A stretch of DNA of 64,000 nucleotides from Lepas anatifera (taxonomy: Eukaryota > Arthropoda > Thecostraca > Lepadidae). Numbering within the stretch: the first letter of the stretch is position 1; each line of letters opens with the position of its first letter. The notes beneath the pieces are model-generated. The model was not told the origin of the DNA. It did no database searches and saw nothing but the letters and a program-made list of their open reading frames with translations. Positions 10,891 through 20,659 of this stretch are shown here, piece by piece. Both the position numbers and the translations under genes were made by a program. Location: the NCBI GenBank assembly GCA_034440635.1, contig JAOTON010001033.1:496001-560000 (forward strand), given 5' to 3'.

Positions 10891-12180
10891 TAGAGCGGCA
10901 GCAGTGTTCCAGTCTTTTTCCAGTAGATGCCCGTCAGACTGCGACGCAGCCCAGCTGTACTAGGTTGGGCCCATAGGGCCCGAGAAAAACTGGGGAGCTA
11001 GCAACTCCCAAAGTTGTATATGGTCTCCGGCAGCCGTTGAGGAGGTCTGAAAATACGGTGGAAGCAGGAATACATTTTGTGCTCAAATAAAGGCCCAGTG
11101 CTAAAACCGACAGAAAACAAATTTTTCCACTTCAGCCTGGCAGGCAACAAAGAAGGACACACACGTTTCACGCCTTCGTTTGTTAGAAAGCGTTTACTAA
11201 GTATGGGGCCTACACATGTTTTCAGTACCTTCGAAATAGTTGCCACTAAGACTATATTTCGCGGCGATCTAAAGTGCACGACCCCAGAGCAATTCGCCAC
11301 AGTTGAACAGGCCACGGCGACTGCGGTCCATACAACGGTGCTCAGTTGGTCTGTGGCTACCCTCCCCCTCTGGGTGGGTCCGCCGTCAGACGCCGGTCAC
11401 GCCAGGCTGTTGCAGCACGCTGCTTCCCTGACTGGACCGACGCCATTAGTGAGCCGCTGCATTAGTGACTGCTTCTTTCAACTGCCAAATGTGCACTTCA
11501 TTTAGCATGAATACATGGTTTGAAGCACTAGCTCATCATCTATTTACCTCATGAGCTTCCTAAAGATGAGAGTACAATATAAGAATGAACCATTGAAAAT
11601 ATGTGACATGTTTTCGCAGTTTCGCGACAACAAGATGTGTTGTTTCGAAGCCTGCCGCCCGGAGGGTTCTGAACCGGGTTTTTTTCAGCGCAGCCGCCGA
11701 CTGTGACGACCTGCAAGAACGGCCACAGTTGCCGACGGCCCGGCCACGGAGAACGACTCCATTTTATCGGGTCGATAAGACACGTTCCGGCTCTGTCCAG
11801 CGTCCGCCTCAAAACCCCACTGCCGCAAAAACAGCCAATTAAAGTCGTCATTGTGCTGGCCTCATTGTACATGTAAATTTGGTGGAGCGGCAATTGGCAT
11901 AATTAAGACGGCCAATAGGGAGTAAAGCAGCAGCCGCAATGCGAGGAGTGGGACGGAACGGGACCCCGATAAGACCCAGACTTTGAGAAACTGACTGGAA
12001 GGGAGGGGGCAAGGCCGGCGAGGCGTTGGCCACAGCTCCAAGTCAACGAGGTCGGCGACTGTCCGATGTCGCCATGTAATGGGTGACAGCAATACTGGCC
12101 GTTAGAGCGCCAAGCGACCATCGGACAGTGGCAGCCACTCCAAGTTTGCACGTCAGCACTGATCGATGCCTCATCGGACG
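10891..12180. other. Single-copy DNA, no gene recognised
   Basis: A 142-codon frame at 11077-11505 (plus) has no ATG at its start, no motif and no codon signature, so I treat it as chance. Stretches at 11830-11930 contain CCAATTAAAG, GTCATTGTG and CATAATTAAGACGGCC, again enhancer-like rather than coding. Confidence 0.4.
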
Positions 12181-12481
12181 AACGGCCCCAACAATTATAA
12201 CACACGGCGGCGGCCATTAGCCGAGTGCCGGGCTGACTTCAGCGTGCGGACGGTAGCGCTTCCAGCACGGCCAGTGCACAGGTGCCCATACCGGTACCGT
12301 GCCGCCGACACATTCTCCCACAACGGCACCCCCACCCCAGTCCACGGATCAGCGACCCGGTCAACGTCGTACCGGCGACCCCCTGGCGACGGTCCCACCT
12401 GATCGGTACCGACAGTCCGGTACATAGCGCCAGAACAGTGCCCGGAGTCCGATACAGAGTGCCTGAGTGGGGCCGATAGCC

Positions 12482-12825
12482 GTCCGGTAAGGAGCACCTG
12501 ACCGGTACCGAGTCCAGTTCGCAGCACCTGGCCGGTACCGAGTCCAGTACGCAGCACCTGACCGGTACCGAGTCCGGTTCGCAGCACCTGGCCGGTACCG
12601 AGTCCGGTTCGCAGCACCTGGCCGGTACCGATTCCGGTACGCAGCACCTGACCGGTACCTACAGTCCAGTTTGCAGCACCTGACCGGTACCGAGTCCGGT
12701 ACGCAGCACCTGACCGGTACCGAGTCCAGTTCGCAGCACCTGACCGGTACCGAGTCCAGTTCGCAGCACCTGACTGGTACCCAGTGCAGTACGCAGTACC
12801 AGACCGGTACTGACACCGATCAGGT
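12482..12825. repeat. 30-bp minisatellite (about 11-12 units)
   Basis: Units of 30 bp contain CGCAGCACCTGACCGGTACC followed by GAGTCCAGTT or GAGTCCGGTA. Diverged half-units extend leftward to about 12395. The period is divisible by three, so frames stay open on the minus strand; these are not genes. Each unit carries CACCTG (E-box type) and ACCGGT. Confidence 0.9.
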
Positions 12826-13109
12826 CCAGTGAGTAAGGGCCGCCGCCACAGCCGGTTCCAGACCGGCGTTGACGGCGTCCGCGGTCAATACGGTACGGCG
12901 GTACCCACCCGGCCGTGCCTGCGCTGCACACTGCACGGCCACCGGCAATGTGTAATTATAGTGCCAATATTGCACCCGCCGGTGCTATGTGTAATGTTCG
13001 ATTGTGGCGTGAGGCATCCACAGAAACGGATCCCTAACGACGAGCTGTTTGAGCACATAGCGACACTGCAGCAAGGGAAACCAACAGTGATCCGCTTAAA
13101 TAAAGGTGA
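12826..13109. other. Single-copy spacer, nothing recognised
   Basis: The spacer runs between the 30-bp array and the MITE target site, with mixed composition and no feature I can support. Confidence 0.45.
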
Positions 13110-13117
13110 TCGGTAAC

Positions 13118-13276
13118 CAATGGCGGACACAAGGGGGTCTAGGAGGGCTGAAGCCCCCTCCCCGAAATATCACAGTGCCTATAGTTAATGTATAGGCGGA
13201 GGCTGATTCAAGAAAGTGGTGGGGAATCCCGAGCCCCCAGCTCCCTCCCCGAAATGAAGTCCTGGATCCGCCACCG
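13118..13276. mobile_element. hAT-type MITE, 159 bp
   Basis: TCGGTAAC is duplicated at 13110-13117 and 13277-13284. The ends are CAATGGCGGACACA and, inverted, CGGTGGCGGATCCA, sharing a TGGCGGA core and matching at 10 of 14 positions. Two copies of a CCCTCCCCGAAAT motif lie inside (13158 and 13243). The element sits only 115 bp from the exon at 13391-13540, in the intron on its 3' side. Confidence 0.85.
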
Positions 13277-13390
13277 TCGGTAACCATTTATGATAAGCGG
13301 AAACGGCCAGGACTTGTGAGCCTGTGCAGGTGAAAAGCAGGTCGGAGCCTGGGGCCGGTGCAGTGCAGCTGAGCTGGACGGCCGACTCAC

Positions 13391-13540
13391 CTCATTGTCC
13401 TTGGACGCGAGCTGTCGTTCGGTGGCGGAGCGTCGCGAGTCGCAGCCGACGTCGCCCTCGTCGGCCAGCTGGGCTCGTTTGACGCTGAGCGCCAGCTGCT
13501 CCTTCAAACTCACCACCTCGCGCTCAGCCAGTGCAGCCCT
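13391..13540 (-). CDS. Internal coding exon, coiled-coil protein, probably cut/CUX (CASP-like) family
   Basis: On the minus strand a pyrimidine/GT-rich tract ends in TGTGTTGCAG (acceptor, 13541-13550) and is followed by exactly 50 codons closing in AATGAG|GTGAGT (donor, 13385-13390), phase 0 on both sides. The peptide starts RAALAEREVVSLKEQLA and ends ERQLASKDNE. It is charged, with heptad-like leucines, and third positions are mostly G or C. In cut/CUX and CASP proteins a long N-terminal coiled coil includes a similar stretch (RA..A.RE...L.EQL, followed some 40 residues later by a LAAKERE-like segment), and that is my best assignment from memory. A different coiled-coil protein such as a golgin or myosin-tail-like protein cannot be excluded. 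No neighbouring exon was found, implying introns over 13 kb downstream and possibly over 50 kb upstream. Confidence 0.6.
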
Positions 13541-13543
13541 CTG

Positions 13544-13815
13544 CAACACACACAGCATACCGTCACCACCAGCGCCGACACAAACACACACACACACACA
13601 CACACAAACACCTCAGAGCAGGTACGCCCGGCCCCACGGCACACCGTCACCACCAGCACTGACACAAAACACACACACACACACAAACACCAATACCTCA
13701 GAACAGGTACGCCCGGTCCCACGGCACACCGTCACCACCAGCACCGACACAAACACACACACACACACACAAACAATAACACCTCAGAGCAGGTACGCCC
13801 GGCCCCACGGCAGCA
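13544..13815. repeat. CA-microsatellite-bearing minisatellite (three units of ~85-90 bp)
   Basis: Three units each combine a CGTCACCACCAGCRCCGACAC segment, a run of about 9-13 CA dinucleotides, and CCTCAGAGCAGGTACGCCCG. The array abuts the acceptor of the exon, so the exon's polypyrimidine tract on the minus strand is partly supplied by the GT run of the repeat. Length polymorphism here could affect splicing; that is inference. Confidence 0.85.
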
Positions 13816-14608
13816 GAGCCAGGGGCGGCGGGCGGTCCCAGTTTTGATGGCATAATAGGAACATATACTTTCCAATACACCTCCGACAAAACTGTTTACC
13901 ACGGCCGCAAGTGACTTCCGTTGCTTGTGTCTTAAAATGTCAAAAGCGTGCGTCACAGGGCAGAGCGAACATGGACACAACCAACCACTTTCAGAGAGAC
14001 GCACCTTTCCATCGACACGAAAGCGACACCCACCCATCCCCCCTTGCGGGAGGTACGGGACACCTCTTTCAACACGGGGAATATTAGACTTCTCACGCAA
14101 CGCCCGAGGATCGGCCGGGTTCTCCAATCCTCCTCTGGTTAATTGCAGGAATGGTTTATATGTGTTAGTCCAAACACAATGTTAGTGGATGAGCTCGCTG
14201 CACCGCCGTTGTCGGGCGACACCGTGTGCCTCCTAGTACAACTATGTGCCACCACACCCTGTAGCGGGCTTCAACATTCAACCAAATCACGAAAACCGTG
14301 TAATGTAACGCTTAATTCCCAAAATAGCAGCACTTACTGCACTCTCTACATCGCCAAAATCGGCTTCCAAGCCTGCCAGCTTTGTACCATAATTCGTCCA
14401 TGAACAGACGACTGAAGGGGGACTTCGGTGGATGGAGAGAGTAAGTCTGGCAGTCGATACCACAGCAGGGCTCTGCTGCCCGGCGGTGGGCCGTGGCCGC
14501 TGCTGGCATCTACTGCCTTACGGCCGGCTCCAGTATCAGCACAACGAGCTGGTTACACGCCGGCCGGCTGACTCAGGGCGGCCAGCAGCTCAAGCACAGC
14601 CGTCACCT
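13816..14608. other. Single-copy DNA upstream (minus-strand sense) of the exon
   Basis: The composition is mixed, with no repeat. A minus-strand frame at 14312-14509 ends near a possible donor (TGCAGTAAGT) but has no family resemblance and no acceptor I trust, so it is not called. Confidence 0.4.
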
Positions 14609-15212
14609 CCTCAGAACCCTCCACCCCGGACCACCGACACCCCCTCAGAACCCTGCGCCGCTCCCTCCACCCCGGACCACCAACACCTCCTCAGAACCCT
14701 GCGCCGCTCCCTCCACCCCGGACCACCGACACCTCCTCAGAACCCTGCACCGCTCCCTCCACCCCGGACCACCGACACCTCCTCAGAACCCTGCACCGCT
14801 CCCTCCACCCCGGACCACCGACACCTCCTCAGAACCCTGCACCGCTCCCTCCACCCCGGACCACCGACACCTCCTCAGAACCCTGCACCGCTCCCTCCAC
14901 CCCGGACCACCGACACCTCCTCAGAACCCTGCGCCGCTCCCTCCACCCCGGACCACCGACACCTCCTCAGAACCCTGCGCCGCTCCCTCCACCCCGGACC
15001 ACCGACACCTCCTCAGAACCCTGCGCCGCTCCCCTCCACCCCGGACCACCGACACCTCCTCAGAACCCTGCGCCGCTCCCTCCACCCCGGACCACCGACA
15101 CCTCCTCAGAACCCTGCACCGCTCCCTCCACCCCGGACCACCGACACCTCCTCAGAACCCTGCACCGCTCCCTCCACCCCGGACCACCAACACCTCCTCA
15201 GAACCCTGCGCC
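14609..15212. repeat. 46-bp minisatellite (about 13 units)
   Basis: Units contain CCACCCCGGACCACCGACAC and CTCCTCAGAACCCTGCGCCG, with few variants (CACCGCT versus CGCCGCT). A 46-bp period rotates the reading frame every unit, so two overlapping proline/threonine-rich frames of 290 codons remain open by chance. Low divergence suggests recent expansion. Confidence 0.93.
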
Positions 15213-16254
15213 CGGATCGATGCCGCCGGCTCACTGTTCCATCGCCGACACGTTACCACACTTCAGTTTGCGGGGTCAGCCACTCCGCCAGCCACGGGGA
15301 GTGACCGCGGGACGCCCTGTCCAAACAGATCGTCCCCGCAGGCCCGAGCTCAACACTGTTGAACCGGTGCAATGATACCCGAGAGCGATGCAATGCAACA
15401 ACCAGGAGGGGCCAGCGAGTCAAATAGGAGAAAAGGTGAAAAGGGGTCCATCGCAGCCCTCTTGGTTGCCACAACGGAGCCGAACACCCTCCTCTCTAAT
15501 TATGGAAATAAGGAGCAGAACACACAAGTGAGCCTTTCCAAACATTAGCATACCCGGTCTACCACTGATGCATAACGTGCCAACCTCACTAAGTCATCTT
15601 TCACCGGTGAGACCTAACACATGGCTTTCCAGAGTATATACGCTGGTTGGTCTGCAATGCCAATAAGCAGTTGCCAATAAAGTGAGCTTCCCTTTGTAAT
15701 GCTACCTAATTGATGACACTAGTGGACAGGCAGTCACCTGAGGGCAGGGAGTCCCCCCGCGCGTGACCTGTGGCCACCCCCCCGCGACACGTCACCCCTA
15801 ACTCCACTGTGACCGATGAGCTACCGCACAAAGGCAGGCAAGGGGCGCGCCCCGGATGGGCCGAGTGGGCAGCCCTGCAGCAGCAGCGGCCAGAGCAGCG
15901 GGCTTTGTTACAGCTCACCGGTGGGAGGGAGGATGACGGTGACAATCTCGGCTCACCATATAGGATCCGGTGATAGGATCCGGTGATAGGATCCGGTGTG
16001 CTTTACGGCGTGCATATTCTACCACAGAAAGAAACACATGTAAAAATGTTGGAACTAAGACACAAAGCTCTGAATACATTGATAAGAGGCCCTGTAATCT
16101 GTAAAAGCGATAACAAGAGCGCAAGGACAATGGGATATCGGCGATGCGGTCATGGGCTGGCCGTCGGCCCGCAAAGGGAAAGGAGAGATGGAAAGGTGGC
16201 GGTGCGCAGCGGAGACCGGGGCGCCGCACACGACGGTAGCCCCCGAGCCTGCCG
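15213..16254. other. Single-copy DNA with a small 13-bp triplication
   Basis: Three direct copies of ATAGGATCCGGTG lie at 15959-15997. Otherwise the stretch is unremarkable. A frame at 15983-16942 runs into the next array and owes its length to it. Confidence 0.5.
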
Positions 16255-16850
16255 CAGCTCCGGCGGGCGTCAGATCTCTGTCAGCATCCTCCACATGCAC
16301 CTACCGCTTCAGCGGCTCCGGCGGGCGTCACACCACTGTCAGCATCCTCCACATGCACCTACCGCTCCAGCGGCTCCGGCGGGCGTCAGATCTCTGTCAG
16401 CATCCTCCACATGCACCTACCGCTCCAGCGGCTCCGGCGGGCGTCAGATCTCTGTCAGCATCCTCCACATGCACCTACCGCTCCAGCGGCTCCGGCGGGC
16501 GTCACACCTCTGTCAGCATCCTCCACATGCACCTACCGCTCCAGCGGTCCGACGGGCGTCACACCTCTGTCAGCATCCTCCACATGCACCTACCGCTCCA
16601 GCGGCTCCGGCGGGCGTCACACCTCTGTCAGCATCCTCCACATGCACCTACCGCTTCAGCGGCTCCGGCGGGCGTCACACCTCTGTCAGCATCCTCCACA
16701 TGCACCTACCGCTCCAGCGGCTCCGGCGGGCGTCACACCTCTGTCAGCATCCTCCACATGCACCTACCGCTCCAGCGGCTCCGGCGGGCGTCACACCTCT
16801 GTCAGCATCCCCCACATGCACCTACCGCTCCAGCGGCTCCGTGAGGCGGT
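16255..16850. repeat. 58-bp minisatellite (about 10 units)
   Basis: Units contain CGGCGGGCGTCACACCTCTG, TCAGCATCCTCCACATGCAC and CTACCGCTCCAGCGGCTC. One unit near 16550 lacks bases (GGTCCGACGGG). All three plus frames remain partly open because the unit has no stop in any frame; not coding. Confidence 0.93.
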
Positions 16851-17159
16851 CACCGTTCAGCGGACGCCCCTCAAACAGGTCGGACCCGCCACGCATCTGC
16901 CGGCGATGCCATGGAGGTCGCGCGCATCCTGCACAACGCTGATGGGCGTATTAGCGGCCAGCAGCCAGCGGAGCGTGGCCAGGGGTGCTGCGCCATCAGA
17001 TGGCACCCGGTTCGCTGGAAACCACCCCTGTCCCGCTCCCGACTCTCTCCACCTAATGCAATAGCTGAATTTATGGCCCAGCCTCTGCACTTTTTGCCAA
17101 TTGCGTTTTCAATAGGCCGAGAGGACAGAGCTATTTCCATTGTGCAGCGGCGTTGGTGG
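16851..17159. other. Single-copy spacer, nothing recognised
   Basis: GC-rich DNA lies between two unrelated arrays. A 140-codon minus frame here has no motif and continues into the adjoining 65-bp array. Confidence 0.4.
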
Positions 17160-17300
17160 GAGGGCGTTCCACCGCGGTCGGACCAGCGCTGTGAGGGCCG
17201 CAGCAATGTATGCTGCCGGGAGCTGAGGGTGGCACGCTGCGGTCGGACCAGCGACGTGAGGGCCGCAGCAATGTGTGCTGCCGGGAGCTGCACACTGAGC
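17160..17300. repeat. 65-bp minisatellite, left block
   Basis: Just over two units of 65 bp contain GTGAGGGCCGCAGCAATGTG, TGCTGCCGGGAGCTGAGGGT and CCGCGGTCGGACCAGCG. The same array continues at 17393-17526 and 19123-19345, being split by hAT-derived DNA. The block ends in GCACACTGAGCCGGACAAG, a tail repeated after the right block at 19346-19364. Confidence 0.9.
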
Positions 17301-17321
17301 CGGACAAGATATGAGATATGA

Positions 17322-17392
17322 GCCGGACACTATAATGGCCATCACAAGAAATGCCCCCCCCCACTGACTTTTCCTTAAAAATGCCCTGGCCG
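17322..17392. mobile_element. Solo right end of a hAT element (duplicated junction)
   Basis: These bases match the last 55-60 bp of the element at 17527-19122, including ACTGACTTTTCCTTAAAAAT and the terminal CCCTG, and are followed by GCCGTAGC and then array DNA in the same phase as at the real right junction (19122/19123). The left side is fused to array-flank sequence. This is best read as a secondary duplication of the transposon-array junction, not a new insertion. Confidence 0.8.
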
Positions 17393-17526
17393 TAGCAATG
17401 TGTGCTGCCGGGAGCTGAGGGTGGCACGCCGCGGTCGGACCAGCGACGTGAGGGCCGCAGCAATGTGTGCTGCCGGGAGCTGAGGGTGGTACACCGCGGT
17501 CGGACCAGTGCCGTGAGGGCCGCAGC
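17393..17526. repeat. 65-bp minisatellite, middle block
   Basis: Two units lie between the solo hAT end and the intact hAT element. The last eight bases, GCCGCAGC, are the left target duplication of that element. Confidence 0.9.
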
Positions 17527-18038
17527 CAGGCCATTTTTTAACATGTTAACTGGGAGGGCATTTGCCCCCCCCAGTCGTCCGAAATGCCCCCGTGCCCGGA
17601 AATTGGCCCCCCAGTGAAATAGACGGATGAATTAAAATTGACCAAATGCAGATCCACCTAACGAAAATAAGACAAAACATCACCCGATGATTTTAAGTTA
17701 ATTATATTTCTGGTCCAAAATTGGCAATCCACAATGATTCAGTTAACAAATTCCGTCCGTGACTGCCTACTCCATCGTGCGAAGACGAAACAAAGTGCGT
17801 AGTTACGGGAAATCCCGGCAAAACAACCTCAGCATCAACTAATCACAACGCTGGAGATGAACGCTGGCCTATACCAATCAAACATCCTGTTCTATCCAAC
17901 CGGAAGCCCACATCCCAGCCAGTACCGTGACATTGCATGATGATTTCACACGCAGTCAGTTGTCAGCGCTTCTCGTTCATGGATTAGACGGGACACGGTG
18001 TAGTCAAAGTGCGTAAGACTGGTTGCTGGTGTGGCGGT

Positions 18039-18161
18039 ATGAAGTTCTTAGCCTTTTTATTTATTATTGTGGTGGTAGCATACATAAGCATCGCCACCGG
18101 CAAAAAAGAAAGGGGCCAGCCAAACTTGACCCTGATGCTGACAGCAAACTTTCCACGTTAG
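18039..18161 (+). CDS. Small secreted-peptide-like ORF carried by hAT copy A
   Basis: ATG at 18039 opens a 40-codon frame ending in TAG (18159-18161). It begins MKFLAFLFIIVVVAYI and then SIATGKKE: a short basic start, a strongly hydrophobic core, and small residues before a charged region, as in a secretion signal. Copy B of the element preserves the start and hydrophobic core (35777 downward) but stops after 23 codons because of an indel in an A-run. Downstream sequence conserved between copies continues in another frame, so both are probably damaged relics of one captured gene. The mature product is unknown and no family is recognised. An alternative is chance conservation of transposon DNA. 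Confidence 0.4.
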   Translation: MKFLAFLFIIVVVAYISIATGKKERGQPNLTLMLTANFPR

Positions 18162-18732
18162 TACCAAAAACTTCCCCAATTTGGGCTCCTCTTTGCCTTC
18201 CGCAGCGGCTGATTATACAAATTTCCAGTTTACTCCCCATTTTGACTGAGATCAGGAAATTGTTGGTCAAAATGTAGAGGGGGAAGGTGATTGATGATGC
18301 TAAGAAATGTTATGGTTATGTGGATAAATTCATTCGATGGCCACGCGGGGTTGGAAGGGCACCCTTGGCTTCCTATTAGATGGGTAGTGTGCTAAAAGTA
18401 TTGCGTCAAGTTAATGTCCAACTGTCAACAATTAGTTTTAAACAGTGATACAAGTCGCTTTTTCTGCACGTTGATGACTACCTCAAGTGGTCATTTTAGC
18501 CTCAAATCTGGTTTTTGTGGTGTTTATTTGGTTATTTTAGTGGAAATAAAATGTTGTCCCTCTTTGGCCCTTTTCTAACTCGGTTTGACCTTTCCCGTCG
18601 AAAAAAACCTGGCAGCCCTGGGGAGCATCTATAATCTTTAGGCATAGAATAACCCAAAAATTAACAAACATATTTTTAACACTAACGCGTCAAATTTTTA
18701 TTAAACCCCTCAAAATGGGATCTTGATCCCCT

Positions 18733-19049
18733 CATTGGCGGACGCAGGGGAGGGGGAGCATTCTGGTCATTGCCCCTCCAAAGCGCTGGAGGGGGTCAAA
18801 CTATCTTTTGGTCCCTCAAAGTCTGGAAAAATTTTTGAAAAAAGGTGCGTACACTAGGTCTGTCGAGCAAAAAACATTCGCTCCCCCATCCCTCCCCCCA
18901 GGAGATCAATCATGCACTCGGAGAGGTAGCTTATACTAGGTCTGTCGAGCACCCAAAATGCACGTCCCACTTCCCTCCTCCCCCCCAGGAGGAGAGGCAG
19001 ACATGGGTTTGCCCCCTTCCCCCCAAACTCGGGTCTGCGTCCGCCCCTG
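18733..19049. mobile_element. hAT-type MITE nested in hAT copy A (317 bp)
   Basis: Ends are CATTGGCGGACGCAG and inverted CAGGGGCGGACGCAG. Target duplications are GATCCCCT (18725-18732) and GATCTCCT (19050-19057), 7 of 8 identical. Copy B of the host element lacks this insertion and shows an uninterrupted site at about 35084-35100 (minus sense), an in-window empty site. The MITE is homologous to 30668-31004. Confidence 0.92.
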
Positions 19050-19122
19050 GATCTCCTGAAGACACTATAATGGCCAGCACAAGAAATGCCCCCCCCACTG
19101 ACTTTTCCTTAAAAATGCCCTG

Positions 19123-19364
19123 GCCGCAGCAATGTGTGCTGCCGGGAGCTGAGGGTGGTACACCGCGGTCGGACCAGCGCTGTGAGGGCCGCAGCAATGT
19201 TTGCTGCCGGGAGCTGAGGGTGGCACGCCGCGGTAGGACCAGCGCCGTGAGAGCCGCAGCAATGTGTGCTGCCGGGAGCTGAGGGTGGTACACCGCGGTC
19301 GGACCAGCGTTGTGAGGGCCGCAGCAATGTGTGCTGCCGGGAGCTGCACACTGAGCCGGACAAG
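19123..19364. repeat. 65-bp minisatellite, right block
   Basis: More than three units of the same 65-bp repeat continue after the hAT element and end in the GAGCTGCACACTGAGCCGGA tail that also closes the left block. Confidence 0.9.
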
Positions 19365-19394
19365 CCCTATACAGCTGGTCGCCAGCTGACGACC

Positions 19395-19665
19395 CTGCCC
19401 GCTGAGGCAGCGAGCAGTCAGAAGACGACCAGGCACGCTGAGGCAGCGAGCAGTCAGTGGAAGACCAAGCACGCTGAGGCAGCGAGCAGTCAGTGGACGA
19501 CCCTGCCCGCTGAGGCAGCGAGCAGTCAGTGGAAGACCAAGCACGCTGAGGCAGCGAGCAGTCAGTGGAAGACCAAGCACGCTGAGGCAGCGAGCAGTCA
19601 GTGGACGACCAAGCACGCTGAGGCAGCGAGCAGTCAGTGGACGACCAAGCACGCTGAAGTAGCTA
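19395..19665. repeat. 36-bp minisatellite (about 7-8 units)
   Basis: Units contain GCTGAGGCAGCGAGCAGTCA followed by GTGGACGACCAAGCAC or GTGGAAGACCAAGCAC. The period is a multiple of three, so the frame encodes a 12-residue AEAASSQWKTKH-type repeat. There is no gene context, and I regard it as non-coding. Confidence 0.9.
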
Positions 19666-20280
19666 GTCGAATCGAAATGGCGTCATCGGACTCAACCCAG
19701 TGGCGGTTCCCGGGCTTAACCCAGGGGGAGGGGCACAGTCTTAGGAGGAGGCGCCAATGTATGACCTGGAGAGCGCTATTTGGTCATTGTGAGGGCAGCA
19801 TTCCCTATGACATTTTCATGCGTTGTTTTTTCCTGAGGGCGGGTGTTTCATTAGTCTAACCGAAAAGCAAAGAATCTTATTTTTCCAAAAGGGAGTCCAT
19901 ACAGAGGGACGGAGGTCTGCAGATGACAATGGGAGGACAGACTCAATGAAGGACGTCGGGGAAAAGGGCGCTTCTCACCAGGCCGCCTTCTCAAGTCCAA
20001 TAGAAGGCAGATATCCCGCAAAACATCGGAATTTTAAGGCATTTGACTGTCAATTTAGGGCGCCCTTGCCGTCCGAGGGCATCTGAGAGGACGTAGGGGA
20101 GGATGGGGGAGAGCGGCACCGACACCATTTGATCCGTTCCTGACTCGAACTGGCGCACTTTGGGACGGAGGCTGTCCCTATAGCCGCCAATAATTACATT
20201 CAGTGCAAAATTATATTCTCTACATTATTTATACCTTCCCCAAAAATCTGGAGCAAAGTCGAAACGAAGCGCCACATAAA
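19666..20280. other. Single-copy DNA with a possible unpaired hAT MITE end
   Basis: At 19698 the sequence CAGTGGCGGTTCCC followed by CCAGGGGGAGGGGCAC resembles the start of the window's hAT MITEs, but I found no matching right end or target duplication. The rest is mixed, without coding signal. Confidence 0.3.
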
Positions 20281-20287
20281 AGCATCA

Positions 20288-20372
20288 CACCACACATAAC
20301 CGACGTCGGCAGCCGTCACCACGCGTCACTGACGTCGGCAGTCCGTCACCACACGTCACTCAGTCAGTCCCA
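20288..20372. repeat. 32-bp CRE-like minisatellite, left block
   Basis: Nearly three units contain CACTGACGTCGGCAG and CCGTCACCACACGTCAC. The same unit forms a nine-copy array at 23785-24050. The two blocks are separated by 3.4 kb containing the LINE ORF1-like pseudogene. Confidence 0.88.
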
Positions 20373-20659
20373 GGTGCCGGTGGCGAGCGGTCGTGCAGGT
20401 CGGTGTTCCGCCAGCGGCGTGCCGAGCGGTCAGATGGCGGGCTGATTGTGAGAGGACAGTGGCTCGCGGCTTCGGGATGGCAACCCATGAAAGCGTATTC
20501 AAATCCGGGTGAAATTTAGTGTGGCTATGTTTATAGGGCGATCAGATTAGTGGAAACATACCGTACAGGAGAGATCACCAGGAGTCCACTTCGGAATTTA
20601 GTGACGCCGAGGAGACGGTAACGCCAAAACAACGGACCGAGAAAAAGCGCCAACGGTCT

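Larger units (their letters stand above)
17527..19122 (+). mobile_element. hAT element copy A (1.6 kb, contains a nested MITE)
   Basis: The element is flanked by GCCGCAGC at 17519-17526 and 19123-19130, with ends CAGGCCATTTTTTAA and inverted CAGGGCATTTTTAAG. Removing it and one target copy restores an uninterrupted 65-bp array unit in the correct phase. It is homologous in opposite orientation to 35019-36290 (copy B). There is no transposase, so it is non-autonomous. The interior carries a small ORF with signal-peptide character (18039-18161) and a second hAT MITE (18733-19049). Confidence 0.92.

Noticed and set aside
11077..11505. 142-codon plus-strand frame
   Set aside because: It has no ATG at its start, no motif, and composition like the flanking non-coding DNA.
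14432..15362. Two overlapping Pro/Thr-rich proteins of 290 residues
   Set aside because: They result from the 46-bp array; both frames encode the same cycling peptide.
19698..20100. Full hAT MITE starting CAGTGGCGG
   Set aside because: No inverted right end and no octamer duplication were found, so only a possible end is noted.
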